DNA from: Microcystis aeruginosa FD4
GTDB taxonomy: Bacteria > Cyanobacteriota > Cyanobacteriia > Cyanobacteriales > Microcystaceae
NCBI RefSeq assembly: GCF_009792235.1
Contig: NZ_CP046973.1
Coordinates: 5,084,001 to 5,148,000 of the forward strand
Direction: 5' to 3'
Length of the DNA: 64,000 nucleotides
Positions within the stretch are counted from its first letter, which is position 1, and each line of letters opens with the position of its first letter. This document shows, piece by piece, positions 7,595-17,800 of this stretch. A program made the translations under genes and the position numbers. The notes under the pieces are model-generated. The model was not told the origin of the DNA and did no database searches. It saw only the letters and a list, made by a program, of their open reading frames with translations.

Positions 7595-10231
7595 GTGATG
7601 ATTATGGGACTTTTTGCCCGTCACCAAAACCTCCGTCAGTGGTTCAAATCCCAACACTTCGGACGTAGCGCGATCGATAGTCGTTATGCTTTACTGGTCG
7701 CCTGTTTAATCGGAATTCTCTCCTCCCTTGCCGCTATTATCCTGAAATTGGGTATCGGTTGGTTAGGTGGTTGGCGGGTGCATCTAGTGGCCAATTCCTC
7801 TCCTCTCCTAGTTTTGCCCCTCGGCGGTTTTCTGCTTGGTTACAGCGCCGGTTGGATTGTCGAACACTTCTCCCCCGCGGCCGCTGGGGGTGGTATTCCC
7901 CAAGTAAAAGCGGCCTTAGCTAAATATCCTTTGCCCCTGTCTTGGCGCGTCGCCCTAGTAAAAATGATCGGGGCGATCCTGATCCTTGGCGGTGGTTTAA
8001 CCCTTGGTCGTCGGGCCCCCACGGTACACATCGGGGCAGCCCTAGCGGCCCAATTAAGCGTCTGGCTGCCCACCAGTCCCGATCACCGTCGTCAGATGAT
8101 CGCAGCCGGGGCAGCTGCCGGGTTAGCGGCCGGTTTTACCACTCCCATCGCCGGGGTCCTCTTTGTGATCGAGGAATTAATGCGCGATGTTTCCAGTATG
8201 ACCCTAGAAACGGCGATCGTGGCTTCCTTTACCGGGGCCGTGGTTTCGATGATGCTGCAGAATACCCCCTCGATCATCACTGAATATGCCAATATTAGCT
8301 TCTCTGCCCAAGAAATACCTATTTATTGCCTTTTAGGGGCTTTAGCGGGCTTATTGGGGGCTTTATTCAATCAAGGCATCCTTTTTTGTAGCCAGATGCA
8401 GCGGCGTTGGCGGTTATCTCTGGCTTGGCGCATCGGTCTGGTCAGTTGCTTATCGGGAACGGTCGTGGCTTTTTTACCCGACTTTTTTCGAGATAATACG
8501 GGTTTACGCGAATTTTTGCTGGCAGGGGAATTAAGCTGGCAGAATACCGCCCTCGCTTTTGTCGTCTATTTTTTCCTGACGATGATCTCCTATAGTTCCG
8601 GCGCCCCGGGAGGACTGCTCGCCCCCGCTTTGGTGTTGGGCTCCTGTTTGGGGTTTCTGGTGGGGGGAATCGAGACGAAAATGCTCGGTTTCGGCAGCGA
8701 ACCTAGTTATACTTTAGCCGGTATGGGGGCTTTTTTTACGGGGGTGGTCAGGGTTCCAGTAACGGCGATCGTGATTGTCTTTGAACTGCATCGCAATTTT
8801 AATATTGTGCTGCCCCTGATGTTGACCTGTGCCGTTTCTTATATCACTGCCGAAAGCATTCTACCCGGTTCCCTCTATGAGCATTTACTTTCCGCTAGTG
8901 GTATTATTCTCAACGAGGAAACCCCTGCTAATGATGTGCTGGCCCATCTGTCGGCTATGGATGTGATGCAATCGCAGGTGGAAATTCTGCCGGCGGATTT
9001 ACCCCTGGGGGAAGTGGTGAAAATTATGTCCCGTTCCCATCATCGCGGTTTTCCCGTGGTGGAACAGGGGCGACTATTGGGGATTTTTACCCAAAGTGAT
9101 TTGGATAAATGGCGCTCAAAAAACAGTCAAACAGTCCTACGGGAGATGATGACTCCCAATCCGATTACTGTGGCCCCCCAGGCTGCTTTAACCGATGTTT
9201 TATTTCTGTTAAATCGCTATCAGCTTTCCCGTTTACCCGTTACCGATGGTCAAAAACTGGTGGGGATCATCACTCGCACCGATATTATCCGGGTGGAGGC
9301 CGATCAATTGGGGGGAGTTTGTCAACTGCCCCAACCCAGTACCCCTTCCTATCTGGTTTATCAAACTCGTTCCCCGGCCGTGGGAACGGGCCGGATTTTA
9401 TTGCCCATTGCCAATCCCGACACCGCTACCGCTTTGTTTAAAATTGCCGTCGCCATCGCCCGTCAACGCAATTATGAGATAGATTGTCTCTATGTGATTA
9501 CTGTGCCTCGTCTTAGTTCTCCGGCGGAAGTCCGGGTAGATACGCGCGAAGGACGCAAATTACTTCATCGTCTGGAAAGATTAGCCCGACAGCAGAATAT
9601 CTCTGTTCATACACAAATTTCTGTTGCTCAGGATATCGCCGACGGGATTTTGGCCACGATTCGCGAACGACACAGTAATTTATTAATTATGGGTTGGACG
9701 GGGGAAAAATCGACCACTGGGGCGATTTTTGGGTTTTTAGTCGATACTTTGATTGCTCAAGCCCCCTGTGAAACCATCTTGGTAAAATTGGGGACAAAGG
9801 ATTGTTTTCCCAACGATCAAGATCGTGAAAGGATGTGGCTGATTCCCACCGCCGGCGGTCCCAATGCCCAACGCGCTTTAGCATTATTGCCTAGTTTGCT
9901 GTCTTTGTCCGAGTCTTCGGATCATCCCGAAATTTGGTTATGTAAAATCTACTCCCCGACGGATTTACTGCCAGATCTGTCCACTTTGGAAGTTTTACAA
10001 GCATCTTTACAGAAAGCGATCGCACAGCCGATTGTACCTTTACCGATTCGTTCGGCCTCTCCAGCCGAGGCGGTAATTAATCTGGTAGAATCGGAGGATT
10101 GTTCTTTGGTGCTTTTGGGTGCATCTAGGGAAAGCTTGCTCGATCAGTTCTTAAATGGCAATATCCCCTCGACGATTGCCCGTGCCGTTAATTGCACTGT
10201 CCTTCTCGTGCGAGGGGAATTATCGGATTAG
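7595..10231 (+). CDS. CLC-family chloride channel/transporter with CBS pair and two Usp domains
   Basis: An 878-residue inner-membrane protein. Residues about 25-440 form the CLC membrane domain (GGGIPQ near 95, GRRAPTVHIGA at 138-148, SGAPGGLLAPALVLGS near 335). Residues about 450-560 hold two CBS domains, and residues about 590-875 hold two universal-stress-protein domains (each with a GASRES/GWTGEKS-like nucleotide-binding loop). Canonical CLCs have GREGP; here Arg140 replaces the gating glutamate, so it may act as a channel or a differently coupled transporter. The cytoplasmic domains suggest nucleotide control. Start is GTG at 7595; ATG codons at 7598 and 7604 are possible. A MITE ends just upstream. 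Confidence 0.9.
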   Translation: MMIMGLFARHQNLRQWFKSQHFGRSAIDSRYALLVACLIGILSSLAAIILKLGIGWLGGWRVHLVANSSPLLVLPLGGFLLGYSAGWIVEHFSPAAAGGGIPQVKAALAKYPLPLSWRVALVKMIGAILILGGGLTLGRRAPTVHIGAALAAQLSVWLPTSPDHRRQMIAAGAAAGLAAGFTTPIAGVLFVIEELMRDVSSMTLETAIVASFTGAVVSMMLQNTPSIITEYANISFSAQEIPIYCLLGALAGLLGALFNQGILFCSQMQRRWRLSLAWRIGLVSCLSGTVVAFLPDFFRDNTGLREFLLAGELSWQNTALAFVVYFFLTMISYSSGAPGGLLAPALVLGSCLGFLVGGIETKMLGFGSEPSYTLAGMGAFFTGVVRVPVTAIVIVFELHRNFNIVLPLMLTCAVSYITAESILPGSLYEHLLSASGIILNEETPANDVLAHLSAMDVMQSQVEILPADLPLGEVVKIMSRSHHRGFPVVEQGRLLGIFTQSDLDKWRSKNSQTVLREMMTPNPITVAPQAALTDVLFLLNRYQLSRLPVTDGQKLVGIITRTDIIRVEADQLGGVCQLPQPSTPSYLVYQTRSPAVGTGRILLPIANPDTATALFKIAVAIARQRNYEIDCLYVITVPRLSSPAEVRVDTREGRKLLHRLERLARQQNISVHTQISVAQDIADGILATIRERHSNLLIMGWTGEKSTTGAIFGFLVDTLIAQAPCETILVKLGTKDCFPNDQDRERMWLIPTAGGPNAQRALALLPSLLSLSESSDHPEIWLCKIYSPTDLLPDLSTLEVLQASLQKAIAQPIVPLPIRSASPAEAVINLVESEDCSLVLLGASRESLLDQFLNGNIPSTIARAVNCTVLLVRGELSD

Positions 10232-10239
10232 TTTATTAG

Positions 10240-10620
10240 CTAGGCGGACGCTAAAGTTAAACCGAAGGGTACGGTATTGTCAATTTTCGCCCCTTGACTT
10301 TCCTCTAAGGAATGGGGATAGAATATTTCCCTGTCTAGTTGACCATCGGAGTCATCGTCATCCCCATCGCTGATATAAAGGCGCTCACAGGGGATGTTAT
10401 CGGAAAGGATGGCGCTGGCCATCATCCCCGTATGAATCTCTAAGAAAGCATCCGCTAGGGTCTCAAATACTAAACGCTGCCCGGGGAAAACCACCCTTTC
10501 AAAATACCAGTTAGCAATATTGGTGATGCGAACAATTTGAATATGACTGGTCGCATTCACATAGCAACAAAGAATACTATTTTTCTTGCCGTTGGGGAGG
10601 GGATCGAGAATCTGTGCCAT
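10240..10620 (-). CDS. DUF1830 family protein
   Basis: A 126-residue cytoplasmic protein of a family restricted mainly to cyanobacteria. The core pattern is visible at residues 10-80: KNSILCCYVNATSHIQIVRI, then NWYFERVVFPGQRLVFE, which together fit DUF1830. The C-terminal part has an acidic run (DGDDDDSDG). It is convergent with the CLC gene, whose stop is only 8 bp away. Function of the family is unknown. Confidence 0.85.
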   Translation of the reverse strand: MAQILDPLPNGKKNSILCCYVNATSHIQIVRITNIANWYFERVVFPGQRLVFETLADAFLEIHTGMMASAILSDNIPCERLYISDGDDDDSDGQLDREIFYPHSLEESQGAKIDNTVPFGLTLASA

Positions 10621-11411
10621 AGCAATTGGGGTGATCTTAAAGTGGGTTTGTCATCGCTCCTTCACCGTAACATCCTTTGATCCCCGATAGTTGTAAAGAT
10701 GATTACAATACTTTGATAAAAATCTACTGATCGCTTTTTCTGGTGATAGAAGGCGGTTTTTATTAAAAAATAATTAAATTTAACTAATGCCTAGTTTTGG
10801 CTATTTGTCAAGGGGGGAACTGCGTTTTTTTGCCGTTTTTCTTGCTTTTTTGCCCAGCTATTGATCGCCGAATTTTATTGACGGTTTCAGGATTATAGAA
10901 ACCGAGGCAATTTTTGTCAAGTTAGCCATCAGCCGTCAGCTTTTTTCTCCCCAACTCCGGCGCTCCCTTCTCCCCACTCTGCCATAACTACTCGCAGCCA
11001 GAAATCCATTGGCTTTATATCATATTTTGTGCTTTTTGTCAAAAAAACTTTTTTTTTGCAATAAAACTACACACAAAAAAGATCATCGTTGTGGGTGAAA
11101 TTGACTAATTCCCCCGTCTTAATGAGGATTACCCTGTAGATGTGGCAAGGGTTTCAACCGTTGCTGCCCAAAAAAGCACAAAATAAACCATTATGAAATT
11201 CTATCAAATCGCTGTAACCATGATCACATCGTTGTTAAATAAAAATCTTTCTCAATTAATTTTTAAGAATTTGTAAATATTGCGGAATGTTAATTTGAAT
11301 ATTCTCAAGTTTGTGGAGTCAATCAATAATTTTTACTTATCTTTGTCGGAAAATAGGACTCCTGCAAAAATCCAACATCTACCATTGGGTTAGAAGTCAG
11401 TTATCAGTTAT
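10621..11411. other. Gene-free AT-rich stretch
   Basis: About 790 bp without a supportable gene, tRNA or MITE end. It is AT-rich with several poly-T runs. A short frame near 11192 (MKFYQIAVTMITS) has no good ribosome binding site and is not called. It may hold the promoters of the DUF1830 gene and of downstream sequence. Confidence 0.4.
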
Positions 11412-11612
<201 letters not shown>

Positions 11613-11708
11613 TTCCCCACTTCCCGCTCCCCATAGACCAATTTAGATGTGCGGACAACTTAAACGTGATAGTTTAGATACGATCGGTAATGTGACGTTG
11701 GGACAATA

Positions 11709-12653
11709 ATGACCAGAGTAAATCCGAAGTTAATTATTCATGGGGGAGCGAGTTCCCTAGAGGACAAAGGTGGTTTAGAATCAGTGCGCGATTCTCTCCA
11801 GGGGATTGTTAAGAATATTTACAATCTCCTTGACAATGGTGCTAGTGCTGTGGAGGCGGTGACGAAAGGATGTATGTTACTGGAGGATGAACCGCGATTT
11901 AATGCCGGGACCGGTTCGGTAGTGCAGTCGGACGGTCAGGTGCGAATGAGTGCAGCCTTGATGGATGGTCGTCACCAGCGTTTAAGCGGTGTCATTAACG
12001 TCTCGCGGGTACAGAATCCCATTAGCCTAGCTCAATTTCTCCAAAGTCAAGAGGATCGCATTCTCTCGGAAATCGGGGCTGCCGATCTGGCCAGAGAATT
12101 ACAAATACCTGTCTATGATCCCCTAACCGATTATCGGATTCAAGAATGGATGGAGGAAAGAAAGACGAATTTTAATCGCAAAATGGCCCGTTTATTCGCC
12201 GACTCGTCAGCACGACGGGGAACTATCGGGGTGGTGGCTCTCGACCAGCAGGGAGACATCGCCGCCGGAACTTCTACTGGGGGTAAGGGATTAGAAAGAA
12301 TCGGTCGCGTTAGTGACAGTGCGATGCCAGCCGGCAATTATGCGAATCCATGGGCTGGAGTAAGTTGTACGGGAGTCGGGGAAGATATTATCGATGAGTG
12401 TTTAGCCGCTAAGGTGGTCATTCGCGTCACCGATGGTTTTTCCCTCGCCGCTGCCGTGGAGAAATCGATGCGCGAATCCCAAACTAATGGTCGGGATCTG
12501 GGCATGATTTCCCTTGATCGTCAGGGTAATATTGTTTGGGGGAAAACGGCGGAAATTCTCTTGGCTGCCTATCACGACGGTCAGGCGATCGGTGATACCC
12601 TAGAATGGCACGGTGAAAATGTGGGTTTAACCGGTCATCTGGCTGCCAGATAG
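11709..12653 (+). CDS. Isoaspartyl peptidase / plant-type L-asparaginase (Ntn hydrolase)
   Basis: A 314-residue precursor that should self-cleave before Thr in RRGTIGVVALD (about residue 178), exposing the nucleophile of the small subunit. N-terminal family features are IIHGGASSL, FNAGTGSV and AALMDG. After the cleavage site come GTSTGG and the GVSCTGVGE block that shape the substrate pocket. The enzyme removes beta-aspartyl residues from damaged peptides and can hydrolyse asparagine, including from cyanophycin breakdown products. A usual GRVGDSP string reads GRVSDSA here, close to canonical. It precedes ftsW with a 71-bp gap. Confidence 0.9.
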   Translation: MTRVNPKLIIHGGASSLEDKGGLESVRDSLQGIVKNIYNLLDNGASAVEAVTKGCMLLEDEPRFNAGTGSVVQSDGQVRMSAALMDGRHQRLSGVINVSRVQNPISLAQFLQSQEDRILSEIGAADLARELQIPVYDPLTDYRIQEWMEERKTNFNRKMARLFADSSARRGTIGVVALDQQGDIAAGTSTGGKGLERIGRVSDSAMPAGNYANPWAGVSCTGVGEDIIDECLAAKVVIRVTDGFSLAAAVEKSMRESQTNGRDLGMISLDRQGNIVWGKTAEILLAAYHDGQAIGDTLEWHGENVGLTGHLAAR

Positions 12654-12724
12654 TGGAACAAACTGCGATCGAGCCTAGTCTTTTCGGTTAATCTGTACAA
12701 GATACTTCTTCTCGAAAAATCTCC

Positions 12725-13912
12725 GTGTGGCAATATATTATTCCTATTTTTGACCCCGATGTGAAAAACTGGTCAGCCGAAGCGAGATTATTGCGCTGGA
12801 TGACTTTTTTGTGGCTGTTAGTCGGGTTAGTGGTGCTTTTTTCGGCTTCCTACGCTCTGGCTGACAGTCGCTTTGATAACGGACTATACTATTTTATCCG
12901 CCAATTAATCTGGCTTTGGATTGGCTTAATTGGCTTTAATTTCCTGGTGCGATTGCCGATCGAGAATCTCCTCAAAATCGCACCTTGGATGATTTTATTA
13001 GTTTTAGGATTAATTTTGATGACTCTTATCCCCGGTTTGGGAGCTAATATCAATGGTGCCACCCGTTGGATTAAAATCGGGCCGATTCTCTTGCAACCGT
13101 CGGAATTTATGAAACCGTTTCTCGTCCTGCAAGGGGCGGCGGTTTTCGGTGGTTGGCCGCGTTTAAATGTCAATCAACGGTTAACTTGGATCGCTATTTT
13201 CGGGCTAATTCTAGCGGGCATACTCTTACAACCTAACTTGAGTACCACTGCTCTGTGTGGTATAACTCTCTGGCTGATCGCTCTTGCCTCTGGTCTGCCT
13301 TTATCCTACATGACCAGCACCGCTTTACTGGGTGTAACTATGGCTGTGGTTAGTGTTACTTTCCGCGAATACCAGAGAAAACGGATTTTATCTTTCTTAG
13401 ACCCCTGGCAGGATCCCCGGGGTGATGGTTATCAATTAGTGCAGAGTTTACTGGCGATCGGTTCTGGCGGAACCACTGGCAGCGGTTACGGTCTGTCCCA
13501 ACAAAAATTATTTTATCTACCCTTCCCAGATACGGATTTTATTTTCGCTGTCTTTGGCGAGGAATTTGGTTTTATTGGCGGTATTTTACTGTTAATCATG
13601 CTATTTCTCTACGCTACTCTCGCCCTGATCGTGGCGGTTAAATGTCGTCATCGCATCAAAAAATTAGTGGCGATCGGGGCGATGGTAATTTTAATCGGTC
13701 AATCCCTGTTAAATATCGGTGTGGCCACTGGTTCTTTACCCACTACGGGCCTACCTTTTCCTCTCTTTAGTTATGGCGGCAGTTCCAGTTTAGCCAGTCT
13801 CTTTTTAGCCGCCCTCTTAATCCGGGTGGCTAGGGAAGAAAATGACCCCGATCCAGTTCCCACCAGTAAAAAAAGTCCTCAGAAAACTGTCTCGGTTTTC
13901 AGTCATCAGTGA
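12725..13912 (+). CDS. ftsW: FtsW/RodA/SpoVE-family peptidoglycan polymerase
   Basis: A 395-residue SEDS-family membrane protein with about ten hydrophobic segments. Characteristic strings are LLQPSEFMKPF (about residues 121-131), QPNLSTT, PFPDTDFIFAVFGEEFGFIGG (about residues 261-281) and SLPTTGLPFPLFSYGGSS (about residues 335-352). SEDS proteins polymerise lipid II glycan strands for division or elongation with a partner penicillin-binding protein. FtsW is preferred over RodA by overall impression, but the two are hard to separate by eye. Start is GTG at 12725. The C-terminal tail is short and polar. Confidence 0.88.
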   Translation: MWQYIIPIFDPDVKNWSAEARLLRWMTFLWLLVGLVVLFSASYALADSRFDNGLYYFIRQLIWLWIGLIGFNFLVRLPIENLLKIAPWMILLVLGLILMTLIPGLGANINGATRWIKIGPILLQPSEFMKPFLVLQGAAVFGGWPRLNVNQRLTWIAIFGLILAGILLQPNLSTTALCGITLWLIALASGLPLSYMTSTALLGVTMAVVSVTFREYQRKRILSFLDPWQDPRGDGYQLVQSLLAIGSGGTTGSGYGLSQQKLFYLPFPDTDFIFAVFGEEFGFIGGILLLIMLFLYATLALIVAVKCRHRIKKLVAIGAMVILIGQSLLNIGVATGSLPTTGLPFPLFSYGGSSSLASLFLAALLIRVAREENDPDPVPTSKKSPQKTVSVFSHQ

Positions 13913-14098
13913 TGGGTTGGGAATTATAAATTATGAATTATGAATTATGAAGTGGGGAGATGGGGAGACCACTTCGTGCGCGTTGCGGGGGGAGATGGGG
14001 AAGCTGTCTCATACTAAATCCGGTTATTAAAAACTGATTATTTATTCTCCCTTTTGCCTCTTGCATGAGTGCCTCTCCTCATAAGTAGCCTATACTTA
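13913..14098. other. Intergenic stretch with AT repeat
   Basis: Contains tandem ATTATGA units (about 13924-13952) and GGGGAGAT units, then sequence leading into a MITE. A stretch near 14019-14095 (CTAAATCCGGTTATTAAAAACTG and a GGCAAAAGG-like complement) is an inverted relative of 6515-6605. No gene seen. Confidence 0.5.
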
Positions 14099-14312
14099 GG
14101 GTTTGCTGAATAAATCTAAAAACCTTGTTGGATAATACTTTTAGACTTTTTTCCCATCAAAAAGTGCCTTAGCTAGGGGTGATCGGGGGGAAAATTCAGG
14201 TACTTTGTCCCTGAAAATTAGGTAGTTGACCACCTGAAAATCGGTAAAACCCTACACCCCACACCCCACACCCCACACCCTGCCCCCAGGGAAAACTTTT
14301 TGCTGCAGACCC
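14099..14312 (-). mobile_element. MITE, core type A (214 bp), inverted
   Basis: It is nearly identical to the reverse complement of 7344-7557. The flanking duplication is TACTTA (14093-14098 and 14313-14318). The right-hand TACTTA is also the left flank of the next MITE, so the two are tandem with a shared target duplication. Confidence 0.9.
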
Positions 14313-14318
14313 TACTTA

Positions 14319-14531
14319 GGGTTTGCAGCAAAAAGTACGGGCGAAGCATTCGGGCAATAACCTATCGGTGAAACCGTAGATTTTCTATCCGAATGCTTCG
14401 CCCCTACAGGACGCGGGCCGATGAAGACGCAAGGTTTTGAAGCACGATTCTCTCAAAATCTGGCACCTGTTTCACGAGAAAAGCCACAAAACCCTTACCT
14501 TGCCTACATTTCACATTTATTCAGCCAGCCC
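14319..14531 (+). mobile_element. MITE, core type B (213 bp)
   Basis: Termini are GGGTTTGCAGC and GCCAGCCC. The core contains an internal inverted repeat: GGGCGAAGCATTCGG near the left end pairs with CCGAATGCTTCGCCC. TACTTA duplications flank it (14313-14318 and 14532-14537). It is a sister of the copies at 21402 and 34442. Confidence 0.88.
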
Positions 14532-14565
14532 TACTTAGGCAGTAAGAAAAAATAAACTTTACATA

Positions 14566-14779
14566 AGATTGGCTGAATAAATCTAAAACCCTTATTGGGT
14601 AAGACTTTTAGACTTTTTGTCAATCAAAAAGTACCAGATCTGGGAGTGATCGGCGGGAAAATCCCTGGACTTTTTCCCTGAAAATTAGGTAGTTGACCAC
14701 CTGAAAATCGATAAAACCCCACACCCTAGACCCCACACCCCACACCCTGCCCCCAGGAACAACTTTTTGCCGCAAACCC
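14566..14779 (-). mobile_element. MITE, core type A (214 bp), inverted
   Basis: Reverse-complement type A core. The left end is degraded (AGATTGGC instead of GGGTTGGC). Flanks are TACATA and TATATA, a duplication with one mismatch, which suggests an older insertion. It ends 91 bp from the stop codon of the CHAT gene. Confidence 0.8.
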
Positions 14780-14870
14780 TATATAAAGCCAGTTTCGGCT
14801 TTGTTTGGGCTTAAAATTTGTTTAAGTCCCATTAGCTATGCTGTTCGTTTGTTTGTCCCTTGCTCGCCTG

Positions 14871-17800
14871 TCAAAATGGTAAAAGCGGAAGACCGGCTGG
14901 ATTCCCTAAACAAATAAAAGCAGCCCAATATTTAGGAGCTTCATAAGGGCGTTCTAAATCAGATTTTTGACTTAATTCTCGTAAATGGGTGGCAACCCCT
15001 ATACTGTGTTTTTCTGCCGATTTGATGGCATCTTCCGTTAGCCATTGGGAACGCATTTTGGCGATGGTGAGACGCTGGAGGCTAGATTTGGCTTTTCTCA
15101 AAGCTTCCGCTTTGCTAAGTTTGGCTTTCAGGAGATAATAATAGAAATACTGCATTAAGATAGTGGTAGCCACATCATCCACTTTCCAAAGGCTGATAAT
15201 AACGGTTTTTGCTCCTGCTTGGATGAAGGAACGACGCAAACCGATGAGGGTTTCTCCTGTGTAGAGGTCTCCTAAGGCGGTTTCACAGGCGGAGGTTATT
15301 ACTAACTCTGTCCCCGCTAAGTTGATAGATTGCACGTCTAAGGCGGTTAATAAGCCATCTTCGGCTTCTCGCGGTAGTTTACCACCGTTTAACATGGTAT
15401 TTACTCCCGCAAAGGCTAAACCTGAACGCAGCAGGGGATTTTGCCTCGTACCGACTTGAAAGCGTTCTGAGGCGGAAAGACTCGATAACAGGAAGTTTTG
15501 GTTAATTGTGTCCAGTTCGGGGGTTATATCGCCGAGAAAGTAGCCATGAGTAGCAATATGGAGAATATAGGGCGATTTTAGGACTTTGGAGACGAGGGTT
15601 TTAACAGCGTTGGCGGCGGTAACGGGTTTGACTCTGAGTATTTTAGCGATTTTTTCTCCTTCGACTTCGGTACCGGGGAGGGGGTTGAATATTTGTCCTT
15701 GTCGAGAGGTGGCTAAATCGCGTAAGGATGGTTTAAAGGGGAATTTTTCCTCGATTTCGGCAGTTGATGGCGTGTTTTCGGGACTGGCTAAGTTATAGTC
15801 AGGGTTAGCGATAACGAGGGACCCGGTGACTTTGGCGGGAATTTTGGCTTTAAATCGCAGGATATCTCGTCCTACATTTAAGAAGTTGCAGCGATATTCA
15901 TCCATTAAGTAGCCGCCTTTATCGGTGGGTAAAATTTCAAAGGGTAAGCAGTTTAATTCGCCATCGGGACAGATAATTAATTCTTGGGTGAGATAAGGTT
16001 TTATTTTGTCAAAAATAAGTTTTTTTAAAGCGAGTTTTGGCGGTATATCCTCTTTTTTCTTAAATACGGCCACACTTAATCCTCGTGGGTTTTCTACCGA
16101 TTCCCGAAACTCTTTCACTAATTTGTCTATGGGTTCAGCTTCCCCTAAATCTATCATAGTTAGCTGTTCTGGGGCTTGGGCGGGTAGGATAAAGGCAAGA
16201 TAGCGAGGGGGAAAGGATAGAGCATCACCGTTAGCGGGAATTGCTTTGAAATTGTGGTTATTAAACCGGATAAATTCGAGTAGGGTTGTTCCTTGGGGTA
16301 ATTCTAAGGCGATAGTGCGAAAATCGGCGTTAAGTAGTTCTTTTTCTAGGTTAAGTTCGGGGATATTTAATTCTCGTTCGAGGGTTCCTGCTTGTTGTTC
16401 GAGGGATTTAATTTCTTGTTGGTAGTAGGGAAGTTGTTCGGGGGTGGGTAGATCAAAACAGCGTTTGGCGAGTTGTTGTCTGATTTGTTGCCATTGTTGG
16501 AGTTTGGGGGCAAGATGGGCGTATTGTTGGGATAATAGGGCGATTTTTTGCAGGATGGCGGTTTCAGTGGCGATCGCTTTTCGTTTTAAAATGAGGTTAT
16601 AGGCAGATTGTACGGCTTCGGGGCTATTAGGAAAGTGCCGGAAAACGAGGGAGAGAAATGTTTCTACTTTATAGTAGTTTTGTGCAAGATAGTTGAGGCG
16701 TTGCTTATCGGTGCTGATGCTAAAAATTTTCGAGATAGTTTTTAAGTCAATTTCCGCTGCTTCTTGCATCAGTTTTAGTGCTTCTTCTGGGTGGTTGGTT
16801 GCTGTGTATGAAATGGCTAAATTATTCAGAGAAGCAGCATAGTCGGGGTGGTCAGTACCTAAACTTTTACCAATAATTTCGAGAGCTTGTTGAAAGAGAG
16901 GTAAAGCTTGCTCATATTGTCCCATTGACTGATATAATACGGCTAAGTTATTCAGAGAATTAGCATAGTCAGGGTGGTCAGTACCTAAACTTTTACCACG
17001 AATTTCGAGAGCTTGTTGAGAGAGAGGTAAAGCTTGCTCATACTGTCCCATTGACTGATATAATAGGGCTAAGTTATTCAGACAAGTAGCATATTCACGG
17101 TGGTCAAGATCTAGAATTTTACCAGTAATTTCGAGAGCTTGTTGAGAGAGAGGTAAAGCTTGCTCATACTGTCCCATTGACTGATATAATAGGGCTAAAT
17201 TATTCAGACAAGTAGAATACTTAGGGTGGTCAGTACCTAAAATTTTACCGTGAATTTCGAGAGCTTGTTGAGAGAGAGGTAAAGCTTGCTCATACTGTCC
17301 CATTGACTGATATAATAGGGCTAAGTTATTCAGACAAGTAGCATAGTCAGGGTGGTCAGTACCTAGAATTTTACCAGTAATTTCGAGAGCTTGTTGAGAG
17401 AGAGGTAAAGCTTGCTCATACTGTCCCATTGACCTATATAATACGGCTAAATTATATAGAGACTCAGCATAGTTAGGGTGGTCAGTACCTAGAATTTTAC
17501 CAAGAATTTCGAGAGCTTGTTGATGGAGAGGTAAAGCTTGCTCATATTGTCCCATTGACTCATATAATACAGCTAAGTTATTTAGAAAAGCAGCATAGTC
17601 GGGGTGGTCAGTGCCTAGAATTTTGCCAATAATTTTGAGAGCTTGTTGAGAGAGAGGTAAAGCTTGCTCATACTGTCCCATTGACCTATATAATAGGGCT
17701 AAATTATATAGAGACTCAGCATAGTTAGGGTGGTCAGTACCTAGAATTTTACCAATAATTTTGAGAGCTTGTTGATGGAGAGGTAAAGCTTGCTCATACT

